From: Hirsutella rhossiliensis | Taxonomy: Eukaryota; Ascomycota; Sordariomycetes; Hypocreales; Ophiocordycipitaceae | DNA length: 64,000 nucleotides | Assembly (NCBI RefSeq): GCF_020360975.1 | Contig: NW_025408668.1 | Location: 1,178,001-1,242,000 of the forward strand | Direction: 5' to 3' | Shown here: positions 39,653 to 49,751 of the stretch, in pieces | How the letters are laid out: every line of letters begins with the position of its first letter | Position numbering within the stretch: the stretch's first letter is position 1 | Translations under genes and position numbers: made by a program | Notes under the pieces: generated by a model | What the model was told of the DNA's origin: nothing | Seen by the model: only the letters and a program-made list of their open reading frames with translations | Databases searched by the model: none

Positions 39653-41411
39653 GCCAAAGAGGCCGCGCAGGCGTGGCCGACCTAGGAAGGATGCTGCACA
39701 AAATGGCACATCAGAATCCACTATTGTTTGCTCACCCGTTCAATTTATCGTTCATCATGAAGCTAATGCGTTTCTTGTTCGAAAAGAAATGGAACATCTC
39801 GGCCTAGCCAAGCGGCTACGAGCTGAAGGAAAGATCACAAGCACCGGTTTCCCATTTGAAGCTTCCGACACACTCGAGCTCACGAACCTCCTCGCCGCTG
39901 GGGTCATTGTACCCGAAGAATTCGATGCGAATAAACATGGTGGATATCGTGTCTTCAAATCACGAATGGTCAGAGAGGTTAAGGAAGAAATACTGCAACG
40001 CCATACGAGAAATCACGCCTCGTTGTGCAAGGATACAATGATGATGGGAAACGTGGGATCCTCACACAAGCCCCTACCATCAGCCGGCCCGCACAACGCG
40101 TGGCCTTGGCCTTAGCACCGTTTCTCTGCACACGGGATATGTTCATCATGATCAGAGACATCACGATGGCATACACACAATCCCAGACCAAGCTGGCCCG
40201 TGTCATCCTTGCAGCCCTTCCTCAAGAACTCAAAAGAAGATATCCAGAGGAACAATCCTGCGAATCGTGAAGCCGCTATATGGCATCGCAGAGGCAGGAG
40301 CCCACTGGTTCAACACATATCACGACCATCACTGCCGCAAGCTTAATATGGAAACCTCTTCGTTTGACCCGTGCCTTCTGATCACGGCAAACAACATCGC
40401 CGACAAGGACCTGTTTGGCATCGCGGCCTTGCAAACGGATGACACATTCATTGTTGGCACAGATGCATTTCTCAAGATCGAGGAGAAAGAACTCTGCTTT
40501 AAGGCCAAGCCAAAGAGATTCTCCAAGAAGGTTCCATCTGCGACTTTAACGGCAGCCGCCTGACCATACAAAATGGCTGTGTCATCGTCAGGCAGAAGGG
40601 CCAAGCCCAAAACCTCGAGGAGATCAATCTTCAGGCATCAAGTAGGCATCAGGATTATGCTGCTCAACGCGCCCGGGGCATATATCGCTTCGATTTGCCA
40701 ACCCGAAGCAACATACGATTGTTCCGTTGCGGCACAAGCCCAAGAGCCCGTTAATACCGACTTCAAGGCTTTGAACAAGCGGATTGAATGGCAGATCAAC
40801 AATCCCGACCGTGGCCTATGTTACATACCCATCGATCTCGAGAGCGCGAAGATCTTTGTGTTCACCGATGGATCATTCGCCAACAATAAGGATTTAAGCT
40901 CTCAAATCGGCTTTGTGATTATCATCGCCAATGAGACCGCGCAATCAACCGATTCATTTTCCATCCGCGGAAACATTCTTCATTGAGCTCAACTAAATGC
41001 AAGCGCGTTACTCGAAGCGTTCTTGCATCAGAGATCTATGGATTGACATCGGGCTTCGATCTCGCATTTGTGATCAAGCAAACGGTCAATACGATCGCAC
41101 AACGCCTTGATCTGAAGCAAATCCCGCTCGTCATTTGCACAGATTCATATAGCCTCTATGAGTGCCTCGTCAAACTTGGCACCACAACAGAGAAGCGACT
41201 CATGATAGATATCATGGCGCTGAGGCAGGCATATGAATCAAGGGATATTGCGGAAATCCGTTGGGTCAACGGCGCAGATAACCCTGCCGATGCTATGACG
41301 AAGGCATCACCAAACAGCGCCCTCACGCAGTTTATTAGCGACAATCAGCTAAACGTGAGGGTGGAAGGATTCGTTCATCGCAATAACACAACAATTCTCG
41401 ACGAGATTTAA
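39640..41411 (+). pseudogene. Copia Y reverse transcriptase and RNase H, frameshifted
   Basis: RT begins near 39970 (KSRMVREVK), changes frame to SRLVVQGYNDDGKRG at about 40020, then RDITMAYTQSQT carries the first catalytic Asp. The frame changes again near 40265 to KPLYGIAEAGAHWFNTYHD and LQTDDTFIVGT (catalytic Asp pair, about 40430). RNase H reads FVFTDGSFANNKDLSSQIGF and, after a change near 40985, ASEIYGLTSGFD and ICTDSYSLYECL, ending with GADNPADAMTKASP. All key residues are present, but at least four frame changes prevent a continuous product. Confidence 0.88.
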
Positions 41412-41750
41412 TCGGTTTTTTTCGTTCCCTTCTTCTGCTTTACCGTCGTTCTTTTATTCCATTCACATTAACGAGGAGATCCTCGTGTCCATATTCCAAC
41501 GTGGGACCGATGGAATCAGCTAGCGCATCCGGCGCTCGAAATGCGGCCCATGATGGCGTGTGGCAGAACACACCCAGTGTGGGGAGGAGAGCTACAGTCA
41601 GAGCACACTATCCAACATAGTGATGCATCGTGGTAGGAGTTTGTTGGTGTTCTTGTTCGTGTTTTTCCTATCTCATCTTAATTCGCTGTGTTTGGTGTGT
41701 TTTTGGTGGATTGATTAGTGCGCGATCATCGATTTAGAAAGAGGTTCCAG
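41412..41750 (+). other. Copia Y 3' untranslated region
   Basis: This noncoding stretch lies between the end of RNase H and the right LTR. It ends in a purine-rich GAAAGAGG that probably serves as the polypurine tract. Confidence 0.7.
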
Positions 41751-41950
41751 TGTTGGATCCACCTGTGCACTAGGCACCGATCGCGCACGTATAACTAATC
41801 GACCGCGCTAGTCACGTGCGAGTAAGAGGTGAGACACAGGGAGGAAGGTCTTTGCACACAGTTTGTATGGGACACGTTTCCCTAGTTACACAAGATATAA
41901 CCAATTGAACCAGTTCGAATAACCTCACTGCAGTGAAGAGCCTGTCCACA
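41751..41950 (+). repeat. Copia Y 3' LTR
   Basis: This 200-bp block appears identical to 35851-36050 and is followed by TSD TTAAC. Confidence 0.98.
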
Positions 41951-41955
41951 TTAAC

Positions 41956-42487
41956 TTTTTATTACTTTAGCGGTAGGCTATTATTATAACGACTATTAGC
42001 TTATATAATAGCTATTTAACTCGGTAAGGTAAATAGTAAGAAAAAAGTAGAAAGAGCTAAAAGAAATACCTTTTAGTTTAGGAAGAAGAAAAAGGGTTAA
42101 TAGGGGAAACGCTCGCCCGGGTCTTAAGGATCTAAAAAGTAATTCGCAGGGGTCTGCCGGAAGAAGAACGATAAAGAAGGGAGACCCCATGCTTCGAAGT
42201 AATTATAGAAACATAAGAAAGGAAGGGAGTACGAAGTACTCTAAAGGAAAGAAGCAAGGAGGAGAGGCAGACCTATACCTATTAAATGCTTACCGCAGAA
42301 GCTAAAGAGCGCGTCCGGGAGATTAAAGAGTTAGGCATAACCCACTTTTATGGCACTTTATCTTTATCATTTATATCCGATTGTGCTTCGTGTATATATA
42401 TACACGTATATTTATAAACATTTATTTCTCTACCTATGTAAACCCTGCCTCGTTTTCAACGCCGGCCACCCATTTATATGGCACGTC
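41956..42487. other. End of RIPed block and transition to normal sequence
   Basis: The first part (to about 42140) continues the RIPed DNA interrupted by Copia Y. CpA/TpG then rise gradually, and by about 42340 the sequence has ordinary composition. No gene is supported. It would hold the 3' end of the receptor transcript. Confidence 0.6.
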
Positions 42488-43845
42488 CTAGGCGGACGCA
42501 CGTTCTGGCGCTGCAAATTGAATTTCGGAGAGGGCAATGTCCTGTCTGTGCTTACCATCGGCCATCTTGTAGTACGATTTATTGGATTGCACGGTGTTGG
42601 TGACTTGTCCGAAGCTGGGGCGACCGCCGTTGCTCATGGTCGAGGTCCCTTCCTTGGTCGAGCGAAAAGCCTTGGGCAAGGCAGGGGCGCAAAAGACAAG
42701 GATGGCGCAAGTGCATTCGGCGATACTCCAAAGGTAAATGGGACCACTGTCGTATGCGACGTTGGTCTTGTAGTGAAGGTGTACCGTATAGGCAATTCGA
42801 CCGCCAGCGCAAATACAACCTCTGTATGATATATTGTTAGCCAAAATCATGAGTGCAATTGCGCATGGGAACATGCGATTCATTGCAAGGTGAACACTGA
42901 CAAGAGGCCGACAGAGAAGACGATTGACACGCCCAGCTTACGGCGGTTGTTCATCTGCAATGTCCAAATGACTCGCTGTGGGAGAAGCAAGATGAGAAGG
43001 TCAAAGACTAAGTTGAAGACGGTCGGAGTTATGTCGATGGTGCTTCGATCACGGCACGTGCCGGGCACCCATCTGTGCCAGTTCTTCTCTACCGGAGTGC
43101 AGTAGAACTGGACGGCGACGATGGAGGCCAGGTAGAACAGGCAGTTGGCGACAATCATTGCCCAGCAGATCCAGAAGAATTTGTTCCGGGTTCGGCCCGG
43201 TACGAAGAGATGGATGAATTCGAGTAGGATGGAAGTTTTGGCAAACATCATGGTGCAGGCATACAACAGTGGGAAGAGATAAAGCACCTTGCCTCGCGTT
43301 AGCAAGGAGTCGAACGCTGTTTTCCCTCGTGGGGCCAGGGAGTCGAGACGAGGTTGGGCAATGGGATCGAAGGAATAAGTCTAACTTACGTAGAGGGCTT
43401 TGAACAATGTGCCGAGTCGGATGTTATACTGTTGAACGAAAAAGCCAATAGTCTTCCAAAGCGAGAAGCCGCACCAGGCGACTCCGACGAAGCAGCCCTG
43501 GTAGAATGAACGGGAAAATAAGATATTGCACGGGGAGCTAGACCGTGAGGAGTTGGCGAAACACATACAAATGCGCAAATTTCGAGTGCTGCAAGAGAAA
43601 TTAGTACTTGTTTTCGAGGAGGCCGAGTCGGTTCATACGAGGGTGACTTCACCATCTGCGACAGATAACTTCTTGGGTCTATAGACCCTCGAGTAGATTC
43701 TCAAGATGACGAAGAGCATCGAGATCACGAGACATACAATGATGAAAGTGACGCCGACGGCATTTCCATTTGGGGGATTATCAAAGTTCGGCATGACATT
43801 GTCAGGAGGTGGTGCGGCGGGCTGGTTGAGAGCTTTTGGGTCCAT
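42488..43845 (-). CDS. PTH11-like integral membrane protein (fungal rhodopsin domain)
   Basis: This is a predicted seven-helix receptor-like protein of the fungal rhodopsin-domain (PTH11-related) group, about 346 residues, without a visible CFEM domain. Proposed exons on the minus strand are 43845-43653, 43588-43569, 43497-43390, 43287-42902 and 42821-42488; the sum is a multiple of three and the joins restore family-like sequence. Motifs include VTFIIVCLVISMLFVILR (helix 1), GFFVQQYNIRLG, LYACTMMFAKTSILL, FYCTPVEKNW, RRKLGVSIVFSVGLL and SIAECTCAILVFCAPALP. The start was chosen at MDPKAL because a short Pro-rich N terminus before helix 1 is usual. The 20-bp second exon is unusual and uncertain. 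Members sense surface or nutrient cues; ligand unknown. A link to the neighbouring metabolite genes is not shown. Confidence 0.82.
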
Positions 43846-45290
43846 CTCCGCGATGCTCGACTTGAGTCTTTGCGCGAGATAGTGTGGGACGGAACAAAGT
43901 GCGGGAGCCAAGTGTGAAGAACACAGACGGGCGGGGATCCAGCAGCGATTGGACTTTTGGACGAATTTCAGAAAATCAGCAGGTAGGATCCAATCCGTAT
44001 CCAGGTTGCCGTCGGGTTCTGGGATGCTGGACCATGTTACGTCGTTTCGACTAATGGAGACAGCGCCGACGGGCTGCAAAGGAACAGGCCAACCTTGGTT
44101 CTGCTTCCTAGGGCCGGGTCATCATCCGTGTAGAATGCTACCCATAAGAGGTTGAAATGGAGTGTGGCACAGCTCCGACAACGTGGTGGGCAGACAAGTG
44201 GGATGCATATGCATGTGTATGTCGAGTCGAGTTGGGATGGTCCTGCAAACCTCCCCAGGTCATCTGCCTGCCTAATAATGACAAGGCCAACGCATCCCCC
44301 GCCCTCTTGGTACAGTGAACGAAAGCAAGATAGAGGCCCATAGCGAGGTCGAACAATTCAGTGATAAGTACTCTATACTCCCTACGTGTGTAGATATGCT
44401 GGCTGGTATAATCACAGGCCAGTCTACCTAAGAATACCGCGTCCAGGGCACGTGAAGACCTGGAAGATTCTCTCATACCCAGAAGGGAGTCGGGGAGGAG
44501 TGGCTTGGGGATGTGGTAGTATCACTAGTTATGGGGTCCTTGCATTGAGAGAGTGTATCGATTGCGCTGTCCTTCCTGAAAGTGTGAAGATATATATGTC
44601 CATGATGTACGGGGACCAACAGGATCCCTTAATGACTGCATACTTTGTCAATTTCAGCTGTGCATCTGATGCCACACCCTCATGATTTTTAGAATACGAG
44701 GAGGGTGCCCCACGAGCGAATAGCTTCAATAGAACAACCAGGCTGTGCCAAATCGGGCACGGAATATTCTCATGTGGCACAGCAGTGTCGTACACCTCGA
44801 CTGCAGCCTGGACATATCAGTGCTCGGGTACCAGTACTTGGAGCGGCTCACACTGGGCTGTTGGGGCTATAGGTATATGCACGAGCAGCCCCCAGCGCCA
44901 AGGGGGGGTGGAAGGCATGCGACCAACAGACAGAGTAGCAGCAATACTTTACCTGGGGTGTTGCCCAGGGTCAGCACGCGCCCAACAAGCAGTGAGAAGT
45001 AGGGAAAACAAGCGCGTATTGCCCACGCCCATGACTCAAGGTTCTTTCTACCAGCTGCCTTTGCTGTCACCTGGGGTTGGATTTGCTGAGAGCAACCCCT
45101 ATGGGCCAGCTCCCTTACATGCAGTCAGCCTCCGCGGGCCGGAGCCCTTAAGGCTCGGGTCCACGCCCATAGTGTGCGGGGTACTTATCTTCTTCCCTCT
45201 TTGCCTCTTCTCAGGATTCAACCCACAAGCCTATTCCAGCCTACAAGCTCTTAGCGCGCGCGGCATCTTTCCGATTCACTAGCAGTGAAT
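43846..45290. other. Intergenic, no gene recognised
   Basis: These 1.4 kb lie between divergent genes (receptor on minus, P450 on plus). Several open stretches exist on both strands but none has a domain, plausible splice partners or family-like sequence. It should contain the promoters of both neighbours. No regulatory site is claimed. Confidence 0.5.
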
Positions 45291-47068
45291 ATGGGGTTGT
45301 CGGACCTCGTCCAGTCCATGGTTGTGTACGCCGCCTGTTTGTTCTTGTCCTACGTATGTGGTCACGATCCACGGTTGCCCCGTTGCGTCACTGTCTAGCT
45401 CACTCGCCATATTCTTACGAAGCTCTTCCTGCTTCTCAGCTATCGGGCCACTTTCCATCCTCTGAGCAAGTATCCAGGGCCATTTTTCGCAAAAATCTTG
45501 GACGGCTATGGGGGTGTATTTGCCGCGTCAAGAAGACTGCACTTGGTCACCTATGAGAACCACATGAAATATGGTAAGAATCGTCGGGGGAAGAGGGGGG
45601 ATGCAAGTTGAGTCTCTGCTAAAGAGTTACTGAATTGTCAAGGACCCGTGGTGAGACAAGGGCCTAATCGGCTGGTATTCAACACCGCCAGTTCACTACA
45701 CGGTCAGTTCCGTTTCGCCTCCTTCCCCTTGGCATCGAAGAATTGTTGAATATCGCCGGCCGGGGAGAGAGGGAGAGCCCGCAGAAGAGAAGCTTACTTT
45801 ACGTCGAAGACATATACCAGAATCCAAGATTGACCAAGTCACCATTGTATCGCTTGGCTCAGATGAGCTCTCAATCCAATATTTTCGATACCATAGATGT
45901 CGACGTGCACAGGAGGAAACGCAAGATTGTCAGTCAGCCCCTGACGGAGAAGGCTATGCGAAAATTCGAGCCCGTCATGTCTGAGCAAATCGACGTGTTC
46001 GTCCAGCAGCTTCACACCTCGGCAGCTCGGTCGGAGCCCATCAATATGACACAGCGCTGTATGTGGCTCGGCGGCGATATTGTTGGACAGCTGGCATTCG
46101 GCTACTCCCTCAGACAGCAGACGGATGACGCGAACCGGTGGCTACAGCCCGGACTGGCGTTGGCGAGCGCGCGAATCAACGTCTACATGCAAGCGCCTGT
46201 CGTTCGAAAGCTGGAACCTCTCCTGAAAGTGCTTGTCAAGAAGGCACGCGCAAAGTATGTCAACATAACAACCGACATGATCAAGAACCGCCTGACTATG
46301 GATAAGCATGCCAAGCACGACCTGTACTCCTTTGCTGTTGACGACATGGGAGGCAGCGTCGGTCTTGCCAACAGCGAACTCTGGGCCGAGGCCTTCTTTT
46401 TCATCGTCGCCGGAGGCAACACTACTGCGACCACCATGAGCGCCATGTTCTTCTACTTGTCGCGGAATCTGGCGTGCTATAAGAAGCTGGCTCATGAGAT
46501 CCGGTCCGCTTTCAAGTCGGCCGACGAGATCCACCCCGGCGATCAACTTCGGAGCTGCGTATACCTTCAAGTCTGCATCAGCGAGACGCTCCGCTGCGCA
46601 ACGCCGAACACGGGGACCTTGTGGCGACAGCAGCTGGCGGACGACAAAGAGCCCCTCATCATCGACGGCCATGTCATACCTCGAGGTACCGACCTTGGCG
46701 TGAATCTTTATGCCATCCACCATAACGAAGAGTATTTCCCAGACCCGTTCGTTTACCGGCCCGAGCGCTGGCTAGAGTCCGAGACGTCGAAGGATCAGCT
46801 GCAAAAGATGAAGAACGCCTTCGCCCCTTTCATTCTGGGTGCCCGTTCATGCCCGGGGAAATCCGTCGCGCACATGGAGATTAACCTCACGTTTGCCCGC
46901 ACTCTCTGGAACTTCGATTTCGAGGCCGCCCCTGGAGAAGAAGGTAAGCTCGGGGCAGGAACGGCTGGGAGAACCGATGGGAGGCATCGCGAGGGCGAGT
47001 ATCAGCTGTATGATACCTTTTCGGCCATGCATGATGGACCGTCCTTGAAGTTCTATGCCAGAGCATAG
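45291..47068 (+). CDS. Cytochrome P450 monooxygenase
   Basis: This is a heme-thiolate monooxygenase, about 518 residues, probably anchored in the ER by an N-terminal hydrophobic segment (residues about 4-20). Proposed exons are 45291-45353, 45399-45573, 45643-45702 and 45810-47068; phases agree and the sum is a multiple of three. The first intron is only 45 bp, so its acceptor is the least certain. Landmarks are FHPLSKYPGP (proline hinge), AGGNTTATTMS (oxygen-binding I helix), ETLR (ExxR, about residue 360), YRPERWL and the heme loop FILGARSCPGKS with the Cys ligand at about residue 447. Overall it resembles the benzoate-hydroxylase/isotrichodermin-hydroxylase-like fungal P450s. It lies tail-to-tail with the MFS gene, 209 bp away. 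It probably hydroxylates the polyketide-derived amine; the site is unknown. Confidence 0.93.
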
Positions 47069-47277
47069 GTTTGTGCCAGGCAGTAGAATGAGTTGACAGC
47101 CACACCCGTCCTGCCTAGAACAATCACTGTTTAGTTTGCATCAAGACTTCAGTAAGAAAAGGAGGGAGACAAATGTCTATCTTGCAGTCTTTTTATGTTA
47201 TAACCTCTTGCGCCTTTAGATATCCGAGGGGTAAAATGGATATACTCAACAAATAGAATCGCTGTCTATGGTCGGTG

Positions 47278-49050
47278 TCAAGACTTATCCACGCTCTTAT
47301 CTGTAAAACGTTGCTTGCCAAGCTCCTCTACCTCTAGTGAGATTTCTTTGATGAGGATAGAGATTAGAAAACCCACGCCACCAACACCTGCTAGCATCCA
47401 AAACACGGAATATATAGAAATCTTGTAAGTCCCGGTCAGCTCATGTAGCAAACCCGAGCTCACATCTGCCTCTCTCAGCTGCGGGACAAACGACAATGCT
47501 TTGCGGACATCGTTCAAGGTCGCGACGTCACCAGTCAAGGGCCCTACCAATCTGATTCGTGTCGCGAATACGCTGTTGAAGACTGTGGAGCATAAAGACA
47601 GACCCAGGAGGGCTCCGAAAAGTCGAAACGAGACGAGGACTCCGGCGGCAAGGCCCATGTCGTCCGCGTTGGGCACGCTGGCCTGCATGGGTAGATTGAG
47701 CACGGAAAAAAGGTTTCCAGTACCAATACCCAGGATGATCTGGAAGGTGACTTGCATGGCGAGGGAGGCATCGTCGCCCCAGAATGTGAGGATACCACAG
47801 CCCACGGCTGCGAGGATCCAGCTAATCAAAATGATGAGCCGGTACTTGCGAGTTACCTCGACGATGACGGCGCCAATGATGCCAAAAACGACGGAACAGC
47901 AGGCAAGCGGCAGTGTCGAGATGGCGGATTGCATCGGCGCCTTGAGGAAGACGGCTTGGTAGTAGAGCGGTGCGAAAAAGATGATGCTGTATACAAGCAC
48001 GCCGTGCAAAAAAGATGCGAGCAGCGCGAAAGATGAGGTCCGGCTTTTGAACATCCAGGGCGGGAACACCGGCTCCTGTGGTCGAGACTCATACCATCCA
48101 AATGCGGCGAGAACGGCGATCCCTAGGCATAAAGGTAGGATTGTTCTCCACGAGGACCACGGGTACATTACGCCGGCCCAAGCGATGGGCGTAGCAGTCA
48201 AGGTGCATCCGATGGTGAAGAGTACGAGGCCGATCCAATCGAGGCGCAGTGCCTTCTCGCGGAAGGATTCTTGGAGTGTCTTGAGCTTAAGGAAGAAGAA
48301 CACCAAGACGAGGTCGACCACCGACACGGGCAAGTTGATCCATCCAATCCATCTCCACGTCGCGTACTGAGCCAACATTCCGCCCAGGATAGGACCTAGG
48401 ATGGAGCCTACGGCGACTGGAACGGCCATGAGACCGAGATACATGGGACGCTCCTTCAACGTGGTGATGTCAGCAAGGATGATTTCGTTGAAGACATCCA
48501 GGCCTCCGGCGCCGAGACCCTGGATGACACGCCCGCCAATCAAGACGCCCATGCTGTTGGCAAGGGCGAAGACAATGGAGCCTGCCATGAACAGGCCGAA
48601 TGAGATGTAGAGGGGAATCAGACGCCCAAGAACGTTGGACACATTGGTATAGACAGGCTGTGTAATGACAACAGCAAGTATGAATGCAATGCTCGCCCAG
48701 AAAGCCTCCAAGGTTGTACCGTTCAGGTCTTGGGCTATGACCTGGAGGTTAAGTCGGTTAAATGGGATAAACTTGGGGGAGAGGACGCCGAAGCGGAAAC
48801 TTGAACATACGGGTATCGCAACGGCGAGGATAGTGCCGTCCAGAGACACGATGAAGCACATAATGACCAAGGAGAGGACCGACATCTTGAAGCCAAGCGT
48901 CTTCTTTTGGTCGTTTGACACTTGCTGCTCCGGGGTCAGCACGGCTTCGTTGTGGCAAGCACCCGCCTCTGGTCCAGCGGGTGACTGAGCCGACGCTGTC
49001 TCGAGCTTCACGGCGTCGGAAGCCGACGGAGGCTCGTTTGGAGTTGTCAT
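47278..49050 (-). CDS. MFS transporter, DHA2-like (14-TM) efflux pump
   Basis: This is a proton-driven major-facilitator exporter of about 567 residues. Exons are 49050-48811 and 48741-47278; the 69-bp intron (GTATGT...CTCCAG) is in frame and stop-free, so it could be mistaken for coding, but removing it restores AVAIPVIAQDLNG in the first helix-loop. The start is at MTTPNEPPSAS, as an N-terminal charged tail of about 55 residues before helix 1 is normal; the open frame upstream to 49395 is low-complexity. Key motifs are SLDGTILAVAIP (helix 1), GRVIQGLGAGGLD, and motif C GSILGPILGGMLA typical of antiporters, followed by WRWIGWINLP. About 14 hydrophobic helices are visible. In this context it most likely exports the cluster product and may give self-protection. 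Confidence 0.93.
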   Translation of the reverse strand: MTTPNEPPSASDAVKLETASAQSPAGPEAGACHNEAVLTPEQQVSNDQKKTLGFKMSVLSLVIMCFIVSLDGTILAVAIPVCSSFRFGVLSPKFIPFNRLNLQVIAQDLNGTTLEAFWASIAFILAVVITQPVYTNVSNVLGRLIPLYISFGLFMAGSIVFALANSMGVLIGGRVIQGLGAGGLDVFNEIILADITTLKERPMYLGLMAVPVAVGSILGPILGGMLAQYATWRWIGWINLPVSVVDLVLVFFFLKLKTLQESFREKALRLDWIGLVLFTIGCTLTATPIAWAGVMYPWSSWRTILPLCLGIAVLAAFGWYESRPQEPVFPPWMFKSRTSSFALLASFLHGVLVYSIIFFAPLYYQAVFLKAPMQSAISTLPLACCSVVFGIIGAVIVEVTRKYRLIILISWILAAVGCGILTFWGDDASLAMQVTFQIILGIGTGNLFSVLNLPMQASVPNADDMGLAAGVLVSFRLFGALLGLSLCSTVFNSVFATRIRLVGPLTGDVATLNDVRKALSFVPQLREADVSSGLLHELTGTYKISIYSVFWMLAGVGGVGFLISILIKEISLEVEELGKQRFTDKSVDKS

Positions 49051-49751
49051 GACTCCCTTGAACCTGGCGGCTATCGAACTGAACTGAGACTCGTTCGGGG
49101 CACGTGAACTTTGCAGGAAGCGCAGAATGCGGACGAGGCTGACTGTTGGGAAGAGGCTTTGGCCTGCCTCCTGGAAAGAGAAAGTAGGAAAGGCAGATTG
49201 GGGGCCAGCCTGTCTAGGTGTAGCAGGGGAAGACAGCGCACGTTGGGCGGGAAGAGAGAGGGGGGGAGGGAGGTGGGGGGGGGGCAAACAAAGGAGAGAG
49301 AAAACCTGGCTCGAACCAGCTGCCGCAACGCAGGACGTCGGCCTAGGAAAACAACAAGACTCCGGGTTCTCGGGGTGGAACGGGACCGGCATCATCGAAT
49401 CAAGCCGCCTTGCCCTTCCGATGAACGGGTAAATGCAGCGTCAGTAGCAGCTGCAAAGGAGATTCTTCCAAGACGGCCCCCGACCATCACCAGCACACCA
49501 CCCCCGACGATCCTTGAAGTATGCGTTCGGAAGATGGCCAGGATCCGCAGCAAGAGATCACGTAAAGTACCTTACTGTACGCTGGACGGTGCGGTGGCTG
49601 TGCAGGCCGATCCTTGTACATACAGACGCGAAACCGGGGCGATATGCACGTCGGGAACGACCCTCCACGGCACGGCTCGCAACTAGTAGTCTGTACAAGG
49701 CGGCAGAAGTGGACAAGAGATCAATTAAGCAAAGATCATTCCGGCCGAGCC
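49051..49751. promoter_or_regulatory. Intergenic region upstream of the MFS gene
   Basis: These 701 bp separate the MFS gene and the oxoamine synthase (both on the minus strand). The segment near 49255-49285 is almost pure G/A on the plus strand (C/T on the minus), a common feature of fungal promoters. The region should hold the MFS promoter and the synthase 3' end. No protein is supported. Confidence 0.45.

Larger units (their letters stand above)
35851..41950 (+). mobile_element. Young Copia element Y, not RIPed
   Basis: The element is 6,100 bp with 200-bp LTRs (35851-36050 and 41751-41950) that look identical base for base, TG...CA ends and a perfect TSD TTAAC (35846-35850 and 41951-41955). 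A purine-rich GAAAGAGG precedes the right LTR. Base composition is balanced and CpA/TpG is normal, unlike both flanks. The domain order gag - zinc knuckle - protease - integrase - RT - RNase H is Copia. The coding part is split over several frames. It inserted after the flanking DNA had been RIPed. Confidence 0.97.

Noticed and set aside
41996..42190. 64-residue minus-strand open frame
   Set aside because: It lies across the RIP boundary and has no motif or splice partner.
42350..42829. 159-residue plus-strand open frame
   Set aside because: It is largely antisense to the last exon of the PTH11-like gene and lacks any recognised domain.
44785..45282. 165-residue plus-strand open frame upstream of the P450
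   Set aside because: Composition is biased, no domain is seen, and it ends just before the P450 start; treated as promoter region.
45743..45809. P450 start at ATG 45743 in the long open frame
   Set aside because: It would omit the membrane anchor and the proline hinge; upstream exons with matching phases restore these.
46142..46723. 193-residue minus-strand open frame within the P450
   Set aside because: It is an antisense shadow of a strongly supported P450 exon.
49051..49395. N-terminal extension of the MFS frame up to 49395
   Set aside because: It is Pro/Ser-rich low-complexity sequence; ATG at 49050 gives a normal N terminus for the family.
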